Source: Elmis aenea
Lineage: Eukaryota; Arthropoda; Insecta; Coleoptera; Elmidae
Assembly (NCBI GenBank): GCA_947652605.1
Contig: OX393577.1
Span: forward strand, 47,529,494 to 47,593,493
Direction: 5' to 3'
Length of the DNA stretch: 64,000 nt
Positions 46,351 to 56,585 of the stretch are shown in pieces (position 1 is the first letter of the stretch; each line of letters opens with the position of its first letter). The position numbers and the translations under genes are program-made. Below the pieces are notes generated by a model. The model had not been told where the DNA came from. It saw nothing but the letters and a program-made list of their open reading frames with translations, and did not search any database.

Positions 46351-46918
46351 TAATATAAACAACTTTAATAAGCTAAACTGAAATATATCTCGATAATAAT
46401 TCATAAATATATATTTTCCGTTTAGGTCGGAATTATTTTGTTAGCTTTGTAATAAAATGTTTTAAAAGAGCGCTATTATTGCTTTACTACGACACTAATG
46501 TAAATGACTCTTACCGCCTAGTAAGTGAGTTATAACGCACGATAAGCTTAACGCACACTTGTCTAGAAACGTCAAAGTAGGCTTACGACAAATTTGACAA
46601 GACAACGCAATAACAAGTGTATATTAGCCAAAAAGCCGTTACAATCGTAGGTATTATGTGATCGTAGAAAAAGTAAGCTACATAACACGAGTAGCTGTAA
46701 AGCAATTACGCACTCGTGCAAATACGCACTCGTCGCTACGCGGCTCCGTGCGCAGATTTTCCACTCGTGCGTAATATGCTTCTTACAACTCTTGTTATGT
46801 AATATACAATAATAATAAGCTAAACTGAAATGTATCCTAATAATAATTCATAAACATGTACTTTTCAGTTTAGGTAAGAATTACTTTGTTTTATAATAAA
46901 ATGTTTTGAAGTGGGGTT
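46351..46918. repeat. Pair of ~110-bp direct repeats flanking a hairpin
   Basis: TAAGCTAAACTGAAAT, AATAATTCATAAA, GTTTAGGT, AATTA and AATAAAATGTTTT occur in the same order at 46367-46475 and 46814-46918. Between them is a hairpin element (46679-46802). The layout recalls short direct repeats bracketing an insertion or a local segmental duplication. Confidence 0.65.
46679..46802. mobile_element. Hairpin MITE with CACTCGTGCG arms
   Basis: TACATAACACGAG and its near-complement CTCTTGTTATGTA close a 124-bp hairpin with inner arms TTACGCACTCGTG / CACTCGTGCGTAA around CGTCGCTACGCGGCTCCGTG. A second copy lies at 61035-61150 in the same orientation. Confidence 0.75.
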
Positions 46919-46919
46919 G

Positions 46920-48098
46920 TGAAAATCAAACAAACGAGGCTTGATATAATTTTCATATCATTATTCTTGTAAATAACAGCGTTAATGTTTTTATACTGGA
47001 AAAGCTAAAATTATTTATTTATTAAATATGATATGAAAGTTTATTTAACTTTATTGAAATATTCAGTAGCAGCGTTATTAAATTTATATTAATGCATGTT
47101 ACGTGTAAGTGGTTTCTGATACAATCTGCAATGAAAATGTTTTATATAAATATTTTATCGTCTGATTAACTGTTATTGAAATGTAATTATGGCATGACGC
47201 AAAAACAGTAATTATGCAACCAATTTTATAGTGTATTTGTTCCTTAAACTTACTATTAAACAATTAATGTTCGCTGTAAAATAGTACAGTATTAAATGTA
47301 TGCAGTAGATGTAACTTGTATTCTATTATCTAGTTTTCTGTTTAAATTACGCTTTACTAACACAATATAGTAAGTGAACTTGTCAGTTTATTGTATTGGA
47401 AACTTTATTATTGTACCTCATTTGTCTTTCAATACGACGGAAACACGCCTCGGTTTTCAATCAAAGTCGTTTTTATTCACGAATGAGACAATGTAGCATT
47501 TGAGCTATTTTAATATTACAAAAGGAGAAATGAGTGACGCCTTTTTTTGATATTGGTTTTTATAATAACATGAAAGTTCAGTATCTTTTTTAAAATACGA
47601 TGTACATTTATTAATGCCAGTTGTGTGGCATCCTACGTTTTTTAAGGACACAGATATGTAGGCTTAAACCTTATTCGTGATTATAAATTGTCAGTAGGCA
47701 CAACCCAGAGGCGTAACTAGGGTGAAGCTAGGTAAGTCATAGCCTTGGGGACTTGACCTTAAAAAAGTTCCGGTGGGCTGCCTAAAACTAAAACATTTAT
47801 GGCTCCCCAATGTAGCTGTATTAAAAAATAAGATAAGTAGTTATACTTATTTTGTACAAAATCTGTATGAGAATTTGTGTTGCATTAGATACCTAATATT
47901 TAAGACGAGATAGTTATTTTGTGATAAGAATGAAAATGAGAGTATGATTAATGTTTTGTTTGTAATTTAAATCGGTTGTTCGTGTAAAAATGTATTTTAG
48001 ATAAGGATTTAACAGTAAACTTTTTAAAAACTTACAAAAATACTGAATAATATAACTAACAATATCAGTGTCAGAATAAAATTACACGTGATTAAAGT
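46920..48098. other. Mostly unassigned; possible transposon end at 47708
   Basis: CAGAGGCGTAACTAGGGTG at 47708 looks like a hAT-type left end, but no mate or target duplication was found. The remainder shows nothing I recognise. Confidence 0.35.
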
Positions 48099-48099
48099 A

Positions 48100-48869
48100 C
48101 AGTGTGGTTCAAATTTGATGAGATTACATTGGTATTTTGCTTAATATTCAACAAAGAAAAACGGTTAATTTAACAAAAATGTGCAGTTTTCTGAGAAAAA
48201 CTCAGAACCATTTTCATATAATATATTGTATCATTTTCGGTTTTTGAGTTACTAGAAAAAAAAAGCTTTTTTGTCATATTTATAATGTGTCATATCTCCG
48301 TTATTGTTGTAAATATTGAAAAAATTATTGACGAATATTTTTAGATAATTTTATGTGAAATTCGATGATACTAAAAAAATGTTTTTACGCTAGCCGTTAA
48401 AAAGTTAGGTATGTCACAAACATACCTTTTTTTAATGGGTATAGTTGTCGATGGCCCCGCTATGGTCTATTTAAATTCCTGATTTGCTTCTTATTTCAAA
48501 TATATAAGAATTGAAGTAGTTATTATTAATATAAGCAAGTTACGAACGTTTTTTTTTTTAACGAAAAACATAGTAGGCTGCGAAAAAAAAAATGGTGGTA
48601 AACCTTTAAAACTCCTTTGATACCAGTTACGAAGATGTTTGAATTTGTTGTGATAAACAATATAAATATTTGATTCCGACTATATTGTTGTTTATTTTAT
48701 GATCAAATATTTATAATGTTTATCACAACAAATTACAAAACCTTCGAAACTTGTACGGTTCTGAGTTTTTTTTTTCAAAAATCTGCAACTTTTTGGTAAT
48801 TTAACTCTTTCATTATCTTGAATATTAAGCAAGATACTCATGTAATCCTATCAAATTTGGACCACCCTG
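48100..48869. mobile_element. Foldback element (family A), 770 bp
   Basis: Ends CAGTGTGGTTCAAATTTGAT and, reversed, CAGGGTGGTCCAAATTTGAT are flanked by TA (48098-48099, 48870-48871). The right half (GTTACGAACG, GTAGGCTGCG, ACTCCTTTGATACCAGTTAC, GTTTATCACAACAAATT) closely parallels the interior of 6951-7951. The CATAG box is degraded (CTATGGTC at about 48471). It is non-coding. Confidence 0.78.
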
Positions 48870-48871
48870 TA

Positions 48872-49849
48872 CATAGTAAAAATTTAACAATGAAAAAATT
48901 ACACATAACAAAAATTGCACAGGAATAAACTGACACATGGTACCTATAAATTTAACAAAAAGGAGTTACATTTATTCGAAATTGCACACCGAAATAATTT
49001 CACATATTTTGCGAAATTTTGTGTTTTTAATTTTTATGATTAACTTTAATGCTATCTTATTAGCGTATAGAGAATAAAAAGTTAATCAAGTACTTGTTCA
49101 TAGGCTTTTTATGTCCCCAAAAATAAAGAAAATAAGAAAAACAATATGATAAATAACTTTTGAATTTACAAAGCTATGGAAATTTCTTGTTTAGATTTGA
49201 ATTTAGCACCAAATTTTTCTGCTTTGTCCCAATTTAACTGTATTTGCAAATCTTAAGATACGCGAGATCTCCATATTGAGCCCGGAATTTAGCATACCCG
49301 GTATACATTTCTTTTATCTGATCTATACGAAATAAAAGAATTGTGCGCTCTTCAAATACATTTATACATAGAGCACTATTCATAGAAGATGTAAGACGAT
49401 TTGATTTAGGACTTCAAAACTAGAGCTGCCTCTTGCAAATCACGGCGTTTAGTTTTGGCTATAATTTAAATTACTTATATTTCGCAAATATATAACTTTG
49501 AATTCACTAAAAAGCAGTTAAACATTTAAGCATATTATTTTAATGAATTCTTCTCCTATTTTCCGTAAGTTGTGGAGATTCAGTCATTTTAATGTGGATG
49601 TAGGTAACATGTTCCAACAATAATTTAACTTACATCTACGACGCGTGTCTATGCTATTTTTATAGTTTTGGTATTAATAAAATTTTAGTCATTTTGCGAT
49701 AATAACGCAAGCATTGTTAAAAAAGCTTATTTAAAATACTTTTATTTGTGAAGGTTTGAATAATCTATAAAAACAGTTTCTTCTCTAATTTTATGTTATC
49801 CATATGCTTACTGCGTATTTGGTTTGAACGGCATAATTTATTACAAAAT
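48872..49849. other. Unassigned AT-rich stretch
   Basis: No recognisable gene or repeat. Confidence 0.45.
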
Positions 49850-50100
49850 GATGTGATATGCACAACGTTACTGAAAATTGATGGCACATCATTAATATAA
49901 ATAGAAAAGAGTAATGGCTTCACATTGCAACCCTGCGGAATACCTACTCAAATATTGATAAATTCAGATTGGTGCAGTGCTAGTTGAATGTTGTTTTCTT
50001 CACACACAAGTCTGGTTTGTAAGTTTGGATAATATACAGAGATATATTTGAGCATAGTTGCTACGTCAAATTTAACCTCTTCAAGGACGAAAACTATTAA
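49850..50100 (-). pseudogene. LINE reverse transcriptase fragment, minus strand
   Basis: The minus strand reads in one frame LKYISVYYPNLQTRLVCEE, then HQSEFINI, a TGA stop, then VGIPQGCNVKPLLFSIYIND and VPSIFSNVV. The GIPQG...LLF.IYIND block is the conserved RT motif B region of non-LTR retrotransposons, preceded by the usual YPNLQTR-like linker. The YADD motif that should follow is absent, so the fragment is truncated on both sides. The clade (Jockey, CR1, R1 or similar) is uncertain. Confidence 0.75.
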
Positions 50101-50898
50101 TTTTTAAAAACGTAATTTTTATTGAAAATATATCCAAAACGATGAAACAAAACAGAAATTTTAAAAAACAAAAGCGAAAAATAATGTACACATATGTGGC
50201 CATTCATTGGGCGCTAAGGTGCACGTTAATAAATGAAATGACTTTATACATTCAGGATACCCAGGTTCATTGCATTTCTCGCATATATAACTAATTAGAC
50301 AAAAATAACGCTTTGTACCCATAACCTACATTTTAAAAAAAATACTGGTTGCACATACCATATAGAAGATAATTAATATGTAGCACACAACAAAATGCGA
50401 GGTTTAGAAAGAATTTACTACCAGAATTGATAAGCGCGGTACACAGATGTGTACGTTTACTAATATCTTGTCAATGAGCATGAATATTGTAAATAATCTC
50501 TAAAATTTAGATGGTTATGTTAATTACGTATATTTTACATATCTTTCAACTTTCTTAAACTAAAATTATAGAGATCTTCGGTTAATCATAAAATAAATTT
50601 ATTAGTATAAAAAAAAAAACGGTCAATGAATTTCAGTACCACGCTATTTATTGTGATAGTATTAATATGACATTTCATGTTTGTTTGTCCATATATTTTT
50701 TTGTTAGCGAATATCGTACTTATAGTAATTTTCATTAATTTTGTTTTGCCGTGCCTGAAGAGGTTTTAACGAATAATCAATTCTTGGTAAATGAATGTGT
50801 TACTGTGGAATAAACATGTGATGATTTCCCAAAGTTTTGTTTTTAATAAATGTTACAAATACCATACAGCTTTTGTTTATCATTTGCTATTATTTACG
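50101..50898. other. Unassigned interval
   Basis: No recognisable gene. CCTGAAGAGG at about 50755 superficially recalls the Penelope tail motif but lacks the stem and GAAA parts. Confidence 0.4.
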
Positions 50899-50900
50899 TA

Positions 50901-51312
50901 CAGTAGAAACCGTTTAACAAGAAAACGCTTCACGAAAAAAATGGGTTAACATGGACATTTATTTCTTGTAGCACGATAGAAAAATGCTTAAAATAAAAAA
51001 TTTTGCTTCTGAGAAACACAAAGGGTGAAAAATTCGGAAATTTATTTTCATTAAGAGAGAAATGGCAGAATAATCAGGGCAAAAACTACTACCTACTATT
51101 TTGCTTACATTTTAAATTTAGTTGCTTAAAGCAGCCGATTTAGGGCATTCTTCGAAAAGTGACTTCTTGACTGTATTACAAGATTACAACATTAAAAACA
51201 TCGGTGAGTTTTTTGTATACATACTTCTTTAAACTAGTTTAAACACGAAATGCCTTTTAACACGAAAAAAATATTTCGGTCACCATGGTTTCGTGTTATA
51301 CTGTTTTTACTG
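50901..51312. mobile_element. Tigger/pogo-like MITE
   Basis: CAGTAGAAACCGTTTAACA on the left and, reversed, CAGTAAAAACAGTATAACA on the right are flanked by TA (50899-50900, 51313-51314). Ends starting CAGTAGAACC and a TA duplication are typical of Tigger/pogo elements. The 412-bp interior carries no clear transposase. Confidence 0.75.
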
Positions 51313-51380
51313 TATATGGTTATATAAAAATAATAATGTCAAACCATAATCCTAGCAGAAAATTGCGAATTATACGTACA

Positions 51381-53085
51381 CAGTGTGACCAGAATTCGAG
51401 GTTCACTATGGTTAACTTTTAAAGCGTAATAGATACAAGGTTGGTCGAATGGAACAAAAGTTACTTACTTCATAGAGCAATGCAGCGACGCTTTTGTTTA
51501 ACAAAAAAAAATTAAGGCTAATTTGATATTGATGAAAAACCAAAAATGTGGCTTTTTTTACATGAATTTATCTCAATTGCTGTGAGATATAGCCAAAAAA
51601 GTTTTTAACAAGTGTGGTAGAGATTTTTAATCGCTATAAAATGGCGGCATTATATTTTTTTAATATTGCATATTTTACGAGTTACAGCATAAACTAGCAT
51701 TTTTTTTAATGCAAACCATAGTTGATTTCTTTTCAATGATGTGCCTTATGATACATTTATTTTGAAATTTGACGGCTCTAACATTAAAAAACTATTTTGA
51801 TGAAAAAAATTAAGCAAGCCATGAATTAATAACGTCGGGTTTCACCTATTAGCTGATAAGAAACAAAAGAACGCCTAAACAAAGCAAAAAATCAAGGTAT
51901 AAATGAATTATTTTATTTACAACACAACAACACTTAAATTATATCATATAATGTACAATCATTTTTATGTTATAAATCTAGTACACAATTTTAACAAAGA
52001 GAATTGTTTATATATAAATAACACCTTTTTCATTTTGAAAGACTATTTTGAAAATGTAAAAAAGTTAATTATAAACTATCAATATGATGGCCAAACAACC
52101 AAAATATTCATTAAACTATAAAATATTTATTTAACAATAAAATTCTAAATCTGAAAGGTCATATTCAGTGAAATGTGTTCAGTTTCAACAGTTGTAGCAG
52201 CAAGTACTTCTATTTCTTGTATATCTTTGTTTTGTTGACAATTTTTACGTGGTTTTTATACGAACCAAACTCTCTGAGATTTTTTTCCAGTTTATAAAAT
52301 ACAGGTCTGTGAGGTTGTCGCCTATCTGGATACAAATTCATGTAATCAGCACATGCTCGTTTTGAATTCCTTGAGCTTTTAATATACACAGAAAATATAT
52401 CTGTTTTTTTTTCAGAACCAGAGAAAGCCATATTTTCGCAGTATTTACAATGACAGTTAAAAACTGACAATACCTGAATTGCATCTAACAAACATCTATT
52501 TTACAGCCTAGGTAATTGATTTATTATCTTTGGTTTTGCAAAAATCAAATCAAAAATTACAAAATAGTATTAACAATATTGGATTTTTGCTTTGTTTAGG
52601 CGTTCTTTTGTTTATTATTAGCTATTAGGTGAAACCCGACGTTATTAATTCATGGCTTGCTTAATTTTTTTCATCAAAATCGTTTTTTCATATTAGAGCC
52701 ATTAAATTTCAAAATAAATGTATCGTGTGGCACATCAAAATCAACTATGGTTTGCATTTAAAAAAATGCTAGTTTATGCTGTAACTCGTAAAATATGCAA
52801 TATTAAAAAAATATAATGCCGCCTTTTTATAGCGATTAAAAATATCTACCACTCTTGTTAAAAACTTTTTTTGCTATATCTCACAGCAATTGAGATAAAT
52901 TCATGTAAAAAAATGCCACATTTTTGGTTTTTCATCAATGTCAAATTAGCCTTGAATTTTTTTCATAAACAAAAGCATCGCTGTATTGCTCTATAAAGTA
53001 AGTAACTTTTGCCCCATTTGACCGACCTTGTATCTATTACGCTTTAAAAGTTACCCATGGTGAGCCTCGAATTCTGGACACACTG
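51381..53085. mobile_element. Foldback element with ~510-bp arms and an internal ORF
   Basis: The left arm (51381-51897) and right arm (52579-53085) are reverse complements along almost their whole length: CAGTGTGACCAGAATTCGAG at the tip, AAAATGGCGGCATTATA, CTAATAGGTGAAACCCGACG-type sequence and the inner AGGCGTTCTTTTGT. TA follows the right end; the left flank is CA. Both arms contain CCATAGTTGATTT, the family box variant (about 51717 and 52745). The 680-bp loop encodes a small helix-turn-helix protein on the minus strand. Confidence 0.88.
52210..52431 (-). CDS. Solo DUF4817-like helix-turn-helix protein
   Basis: The 73-residue frame starts at an internal Met (MAFSGSEKKTDIFSVYIKSS); the frame is open further upstream, but family proteins begin with this M-x-F-x-x-E/S-E pattern. 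The key stretch is NSKRACADYMNLYPDRRQPH, then FYKLEKNLREFGSY, matching DUF4817: a helix with conserved Ala and Tyr, the PDRR-x-P turn, a recognition helix and the LREFGS end. This domain lies at the N-terminus of insect mariner-like transposases and is presumed to bind element DNA. No catalytic DDE region follows; the frame stops after a basic tail. It sits alone in the loop of a foldback element, so it may be a non-catalytic binder, or just the surviving part of a deleted transposase. Confidence 0.65.
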   Translation of the reverse strand: MAFSGSEKKTDIFSVYIKSSRNSKRACADYMNLYPDRRQPHRPVFYKLEKNLREFGSYKNHVKIVNKTKIYKK

Positions 53086-53091
53086 TATATC

Positions 53092-54238
53092 TCAAAAATA
53101 TATGTCTTTTACATATTAACTGAAGTTCTGATAATTTTTTTTTCTTTATATAAAAATGCTGGGTGAATGATACTCCACCCCTTACCATGAAAACTCGTTT
53201 CCGCATTTCCTACTCGAAAAGAGTGTGCTTTACTTTCACGTGTCACCACTTTATAGAATGCTGCATTTAAAATGGAAACTTTAAATCGAATAAACCGTCA
53301 TCGCTGGTTTTTCTGGTATAATAATAAGTCGTTAGTAACCATTACACAGCGAGGCGCCTGCCTGAATGGTGCAATTGCATTTTATTACTCGTTTTATTTT
53401 AGTTTTTATGCACGTTGCTATCGAAAAAGGCAATATGATATTCAATAAACGAGTTAGTAAATTTAAAGCGTGTTCGAAAACGATTAGGTTTTTGAAATTT
53501 TATTTTACCGCCAAAACTAATCAATTTTGTCTATTAAAGTTGTATCCTGTGTCGCATAAACAGAACAATAAGCGATCCCTTGCCAACCACGACTTCTTTA
53601 ATCGCGGATTTGTTTTGTTTGGTAAAAGTTTTCTTCATACGGGATACATGCACGTGTAAGCGATGTACACGATAATTAATTTCATTTTAAATTTTAGTAG
53701 TATTACTGTTAATTTCACTTAAGCCAGTGCTGCACTACCAAAAACCGGCCATTATGAAAGAATTCTCATTTTACAGTGACTACCTATACATTTTGTTAAT
53801 TTTTCATTTACTATCGCTGTTGTGGGTGTTGTTGCTTGTCATCAAAATTTTCTAGGAGAAAGAATCCAATTTTAACTTTTTCGCTTCAGGCGGAAATGTT
53901 ATATCGCTATTTAAGGTAGCATAATTTTTAATCGATGAATTTATTTAATGTAAATAACTCCTTCGACAGTCACGTTTTCGTAAAGTGAAGATGAAATTAT
54001 TGGAAAATTATTTTTATATGAGTTTTTATTTAATATTTTATTTATTTTAATTAATTTGCAAGAACTGAAAACTTAACTTATTGACGACCGATTTAATGGT
54101 CAAAAGGCCAATCCGATTCATCGTCAAAATAACCTATTCGGTCTTTTATCAATTATGTACCGATTCATCAGCACATACTTAGTACGTAGGTAAATAACTT
54201 TTTTTTTTTTGTTGTATTATTTTTTTTTTTAATGTATG
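53092..54238. other. Unassigned interval with poly-T tracts
   Basis: No gene is recognised. The open frame at 53366-53659 has no known motif. Poly-T runs (54201-54231) precede the mariner element. Confidence 0.45.
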
Positions 54239-54240
54239 TA

Positions 54241-54813
54241 ACGGGTGTTCCAATAAGACGGAAAGATGTTAAATGTGAATTAGGCTTTAACGTCAAAAGA
54301 TTTTAGCATCTGGTTTTGACATTTGACAAGTTCAGTCTTTGGCAATTTTAACCATGGGAAAATTGACAATCGAACAACGTGTTAAAGTTATTGAAGCCTA
54401 TTACGAAAATGGGCTTTAAAACAGAAATGCACTTCGCGATATTTTTGGTCAGCATAATCGGCCAACCGAGAGTGCAATTATTGTAAAAATTGTTCAAAAA
54501 TTCAAACTGGGTCGGTGACAGATGAAAAACACCATTGCATGCTCGTGTACGTCGTTCAGCTGAAAACATTGCTGCAGTGCGCGAGAATGTGGCAGAGAGT
54601 CCAGACACCTCTATTCGTAATCGCGCACAGGAATTGAACCTCTCCGCAACTACGTTATATCGAATTTTGAAGCAAGATTTGTCTCTACATGCTTACAAAG
54701 TTCAATTTACTCAAGAACTGAAGCCTGCGGACCATTTGAAGCTCCGTACGTTCGTCGATTGGATGCAAGAGCAAAACAGCGTTAACATCTTTCCGTCTTA
54801 TTGGAAAACCCTT
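54241..54813 (+). mobile_element. Internally deleted mariner-like element
   Basis: ACGGGTGTTCCAATAAGACG on the left and, reversed, AAGGGTTTTCCAATAAGACG on the right, each continuing GAAAGATGTTA, are flanked by TA (54239-54240, 54814-54815). The 573-bp interior keeps only the N-terminal DNA-binding region of the transposase. The catalytic domain is deleted. Confidence 0.9.
54354..54780 (+). pseudogene. Mariner-like transposase N-terminal DNA-binding domain
   Basis: From the ATG at 54354 the frame reads MGKLTIEQRVKVIEAYYENG, a stop, then NRNALRDIFGQHNRPTESAI and VKIVQKFKLG, giving the first helix-turn-helix. After a frameshift near 54520 a second frame reads RSAENIAAVRENVAESPDTS, then AQELNLSATTLYRILKQDL and LHAYKVQFTQELKPADH, the second helix-turn-helix and linker of mariner transposases. 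Sequence then passes directly into the right inverted repeat, so catalytic aspartates are missing. The protein would recognise the element's ends but could not cut. Confidence 0.85.
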
Positions 54814-54850
54814 TATCATAAAATTTTGTACACCTCATAAGCCTTCAAAC

Positions 54851-55202
54851 CAGGGGTCTCAAACACGCGGCACGCGAACTGCTTGCCAACCCTCTACCTA
54901 CATCTGTATCGTTCGTGCGACCCGCTAAGTCATTGTTATTACAAATTCGATGCGGCCAACTTGAATTTGGGTTTTATTAAACGGTCTGCAGATTCATTGC
55001 AATGTAAATTAATGGCGTTTAAACTACGAAATACGAAAGTATTAATAAAATTAATACCTAAGCTTAAAAAATGTGGAAAGAAGTAGAACATTCCAAAAAT
55101 TAAAAAAATGTACCTTAAAGCGATCAAAATAAGTATTTCGAATGTGTGCGGGCCGCTTACTACCTTATGTGGTCCTCATGAATTTTGAGTTTGAGACCTC
55201 TG
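54851..55202. mobile_element. hAT-type MITE, 8-bp duplication with one mismatch
   Basis: Ends CAGGGGTCTCAAACACG and, reversed, CAGAGGTCTCAAACTCA are flanked by CTTCAAAC (54843-54850) and CTTTAAAC (55203-55210). The subterminal zone contains GCGGCACGCG and GCGGGCCGC-like GC-rich stretches, similar in style to the MITE at 3432-3687. No transposase motif is visible; open frames on both strands are unremarkable. Confidence 0.85.
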
Positions 55203-55264
55203 CTTTAAACTGTACTTGATTTAGGAAGTACGATGTTGCATTGTTTTACGCCATGTGCTAGGTG

Positions 55265-55644
55265 CTACTATACAGGTTTGAAAACTACCATATAAAACCA
55301 ACTGAGGCCGGTAACTAGTTCTGTGAATCATCCCACAGATGGCGATAAGTCTAAGAACCGTTCGCCATAAATTATCGCTAGATGGCGATAAGTCTAAGAA
55401 CCGGTTCGTGAACAAGATTCTGACATAGTCAGCAAGATTTGGGAACCTTCGTTAAAAAACTCGCAAGCTTCGAATTTAATCAATCAGTGCATTTATATAA
55501 AAACATTTTAACCGAGTTTTTAAGTAAGTTTTGTTCAAAATTAGGAGATTCTACCCAGGTTCTTATACCTATCGCCATCTAGCGCTTTATGTCAAAAAGT
55601 TCCCAATCTTTTGACAGGCTTCCGAACCCGTGTAGCAAACCGTG
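55265..55644. mobile_element. Tandem MITE copy A (CTACACAGG family)
   Basis: This copy is aligned with 55662-56070 along its length (CATATAAAACC, GACTGAGGCCGGTAACTAG-like, TCTAAGAACCGGTTCG, TTTTGACAGGCTTCC). It is flanked by GCTAGGTG (55257-55264) and GCTAGGTC (55645-55652), a 7/8 match, although its left tip may be missing a few bases relative to copy B. Confidence 0.7.
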
Positions 55645-55661
55645 GCTAGGTCACTTCAAGC

Positions 55662-56070
55662 CACGGTCTACTACACAGGTTGGGAAACTCCCATATAAAA
55701 CCGACTGAGGCCGGTAACTAGTTCAGTAAATTATCCCACAGAGGCGATAAGTCTAAGAACCATTCGCCATAAATGATCACTAGATGGCGATACGTCTAAG
55801 AACCGGTTCGTGCACAAGATTTTGACATAATCAGCGAGATTTATAAGCTTTCGCTTAAAAAATTCGAATTTAATCAATCAGATGATGTATATAAAAATGT
55901 TTTAATTGAATTTTTAAGTCAGGTTTGTTTAAAATAGGTTTTTAAACTTAATCGCCATCTAACGGATTTTTATGGCGAATGGTTCTTAGACTTATCGCCG
56001 TCTAGCGGAAATTTATGTCGAAAAGTTCCAGATTTTTTGACAGGCTTCCTAACCTGTGTAGTAGACCGTG
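55662..56070. mobile_element. Tandem MITE copy B with perfect 8-bp duplication
   Basis: Ends CACGGTCTACTACACAGGTT and its complement (one mismatch, further in) are flanked by the perfect direct repeat CTTCAAGC (55654-55661 and 56071-56078). Inside, GATGGCGATANGTCTAAGAA occurs two to three times, and in reverse near the right end, as expected of subterminal transposase-binding repeats. An 8-bp duplication suggests hAT, although the CACGG start is not the usual CAGNG. Confidence 0.88.
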
Positions 56071-56078
56071 CTTCAAGC

Positions 56079-56418
56079 TGTCATTGTTATTGTCATTTTA
56101 GCTGTCACCGACTAAGATGATTACGTAATTTATTACTCTTTCGTGTATATCTTCGAAACCAATAAACGAAATGTCAAAAACTTTAATTACTTAAACTCAT
56201 GAATAGTAATAACATCACACACAAAAAATATTGAAATATCAAACAATTTTTATTTTCAAGGTTTTTAAACACAAAATTTATCAAACATTATGTTTTCTGA
56301 ATTCTCTAAATAAAGATTTAAATATTTAAAATGATATCCTAAAGTTCTACACCGGTATGTAGGTAAACGAAAAAGTTGTGAGCGAAAAAAGCTTTTGTTG
56401 TTTTTGTTTCAAAGTATC
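56079..56418. other. Unassigned interval
   Basis: About 340 bases of AT-rich sequence without recognisable features. Confidence 0.45.
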
Positions 56419-56422
56419 TTAA

Positions 56423-56581
56423 AGGTCCACACACACCGGCGCGATTTAGAAGCGGGCGCGGCGCGGTCGCGGTCACGATAATTGGTAATCATGTTTACTT
56501 ACTTACGTAACCAGGTTACTAATTATCGTGACCGCGACCGCGCCGCGCCCGCTTCGAAATCGCGCCGGTGTGAGTTGACCT
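56423..56581. mobile_element. GC-rich palindromic MITE with TTAA duplication
   Basis: Flanked by TTAA at 56419-56422 and 56582-56585. The arms mirror each other for about 65 bases: AGGTCCACACACACCGGCGC, then a CGGGCGCGGCGCGGTCGCGG block and TCACGATAATT; the loop contains TTACTTACTTACG. TTAA duplication fits piggyBac or Kolobok-type transposition. Its GC content is strikingly high for this region. Confidence 0.85.
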
Positions 56582-56585
56582 TTAA

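Noticed and set aside
51903..52121. 72-codon plus-strand frame in the foldback loop
   Set aside because: Very AT-rich with a low-complexity product (Asn, Tyr, Ile, Phe) and no motif; the minus-strand ORF is the better candidate.
54348..54608. 86-codon minus-strand frame
   Set aside because: It is antisense to the mariner N-terminal domain.
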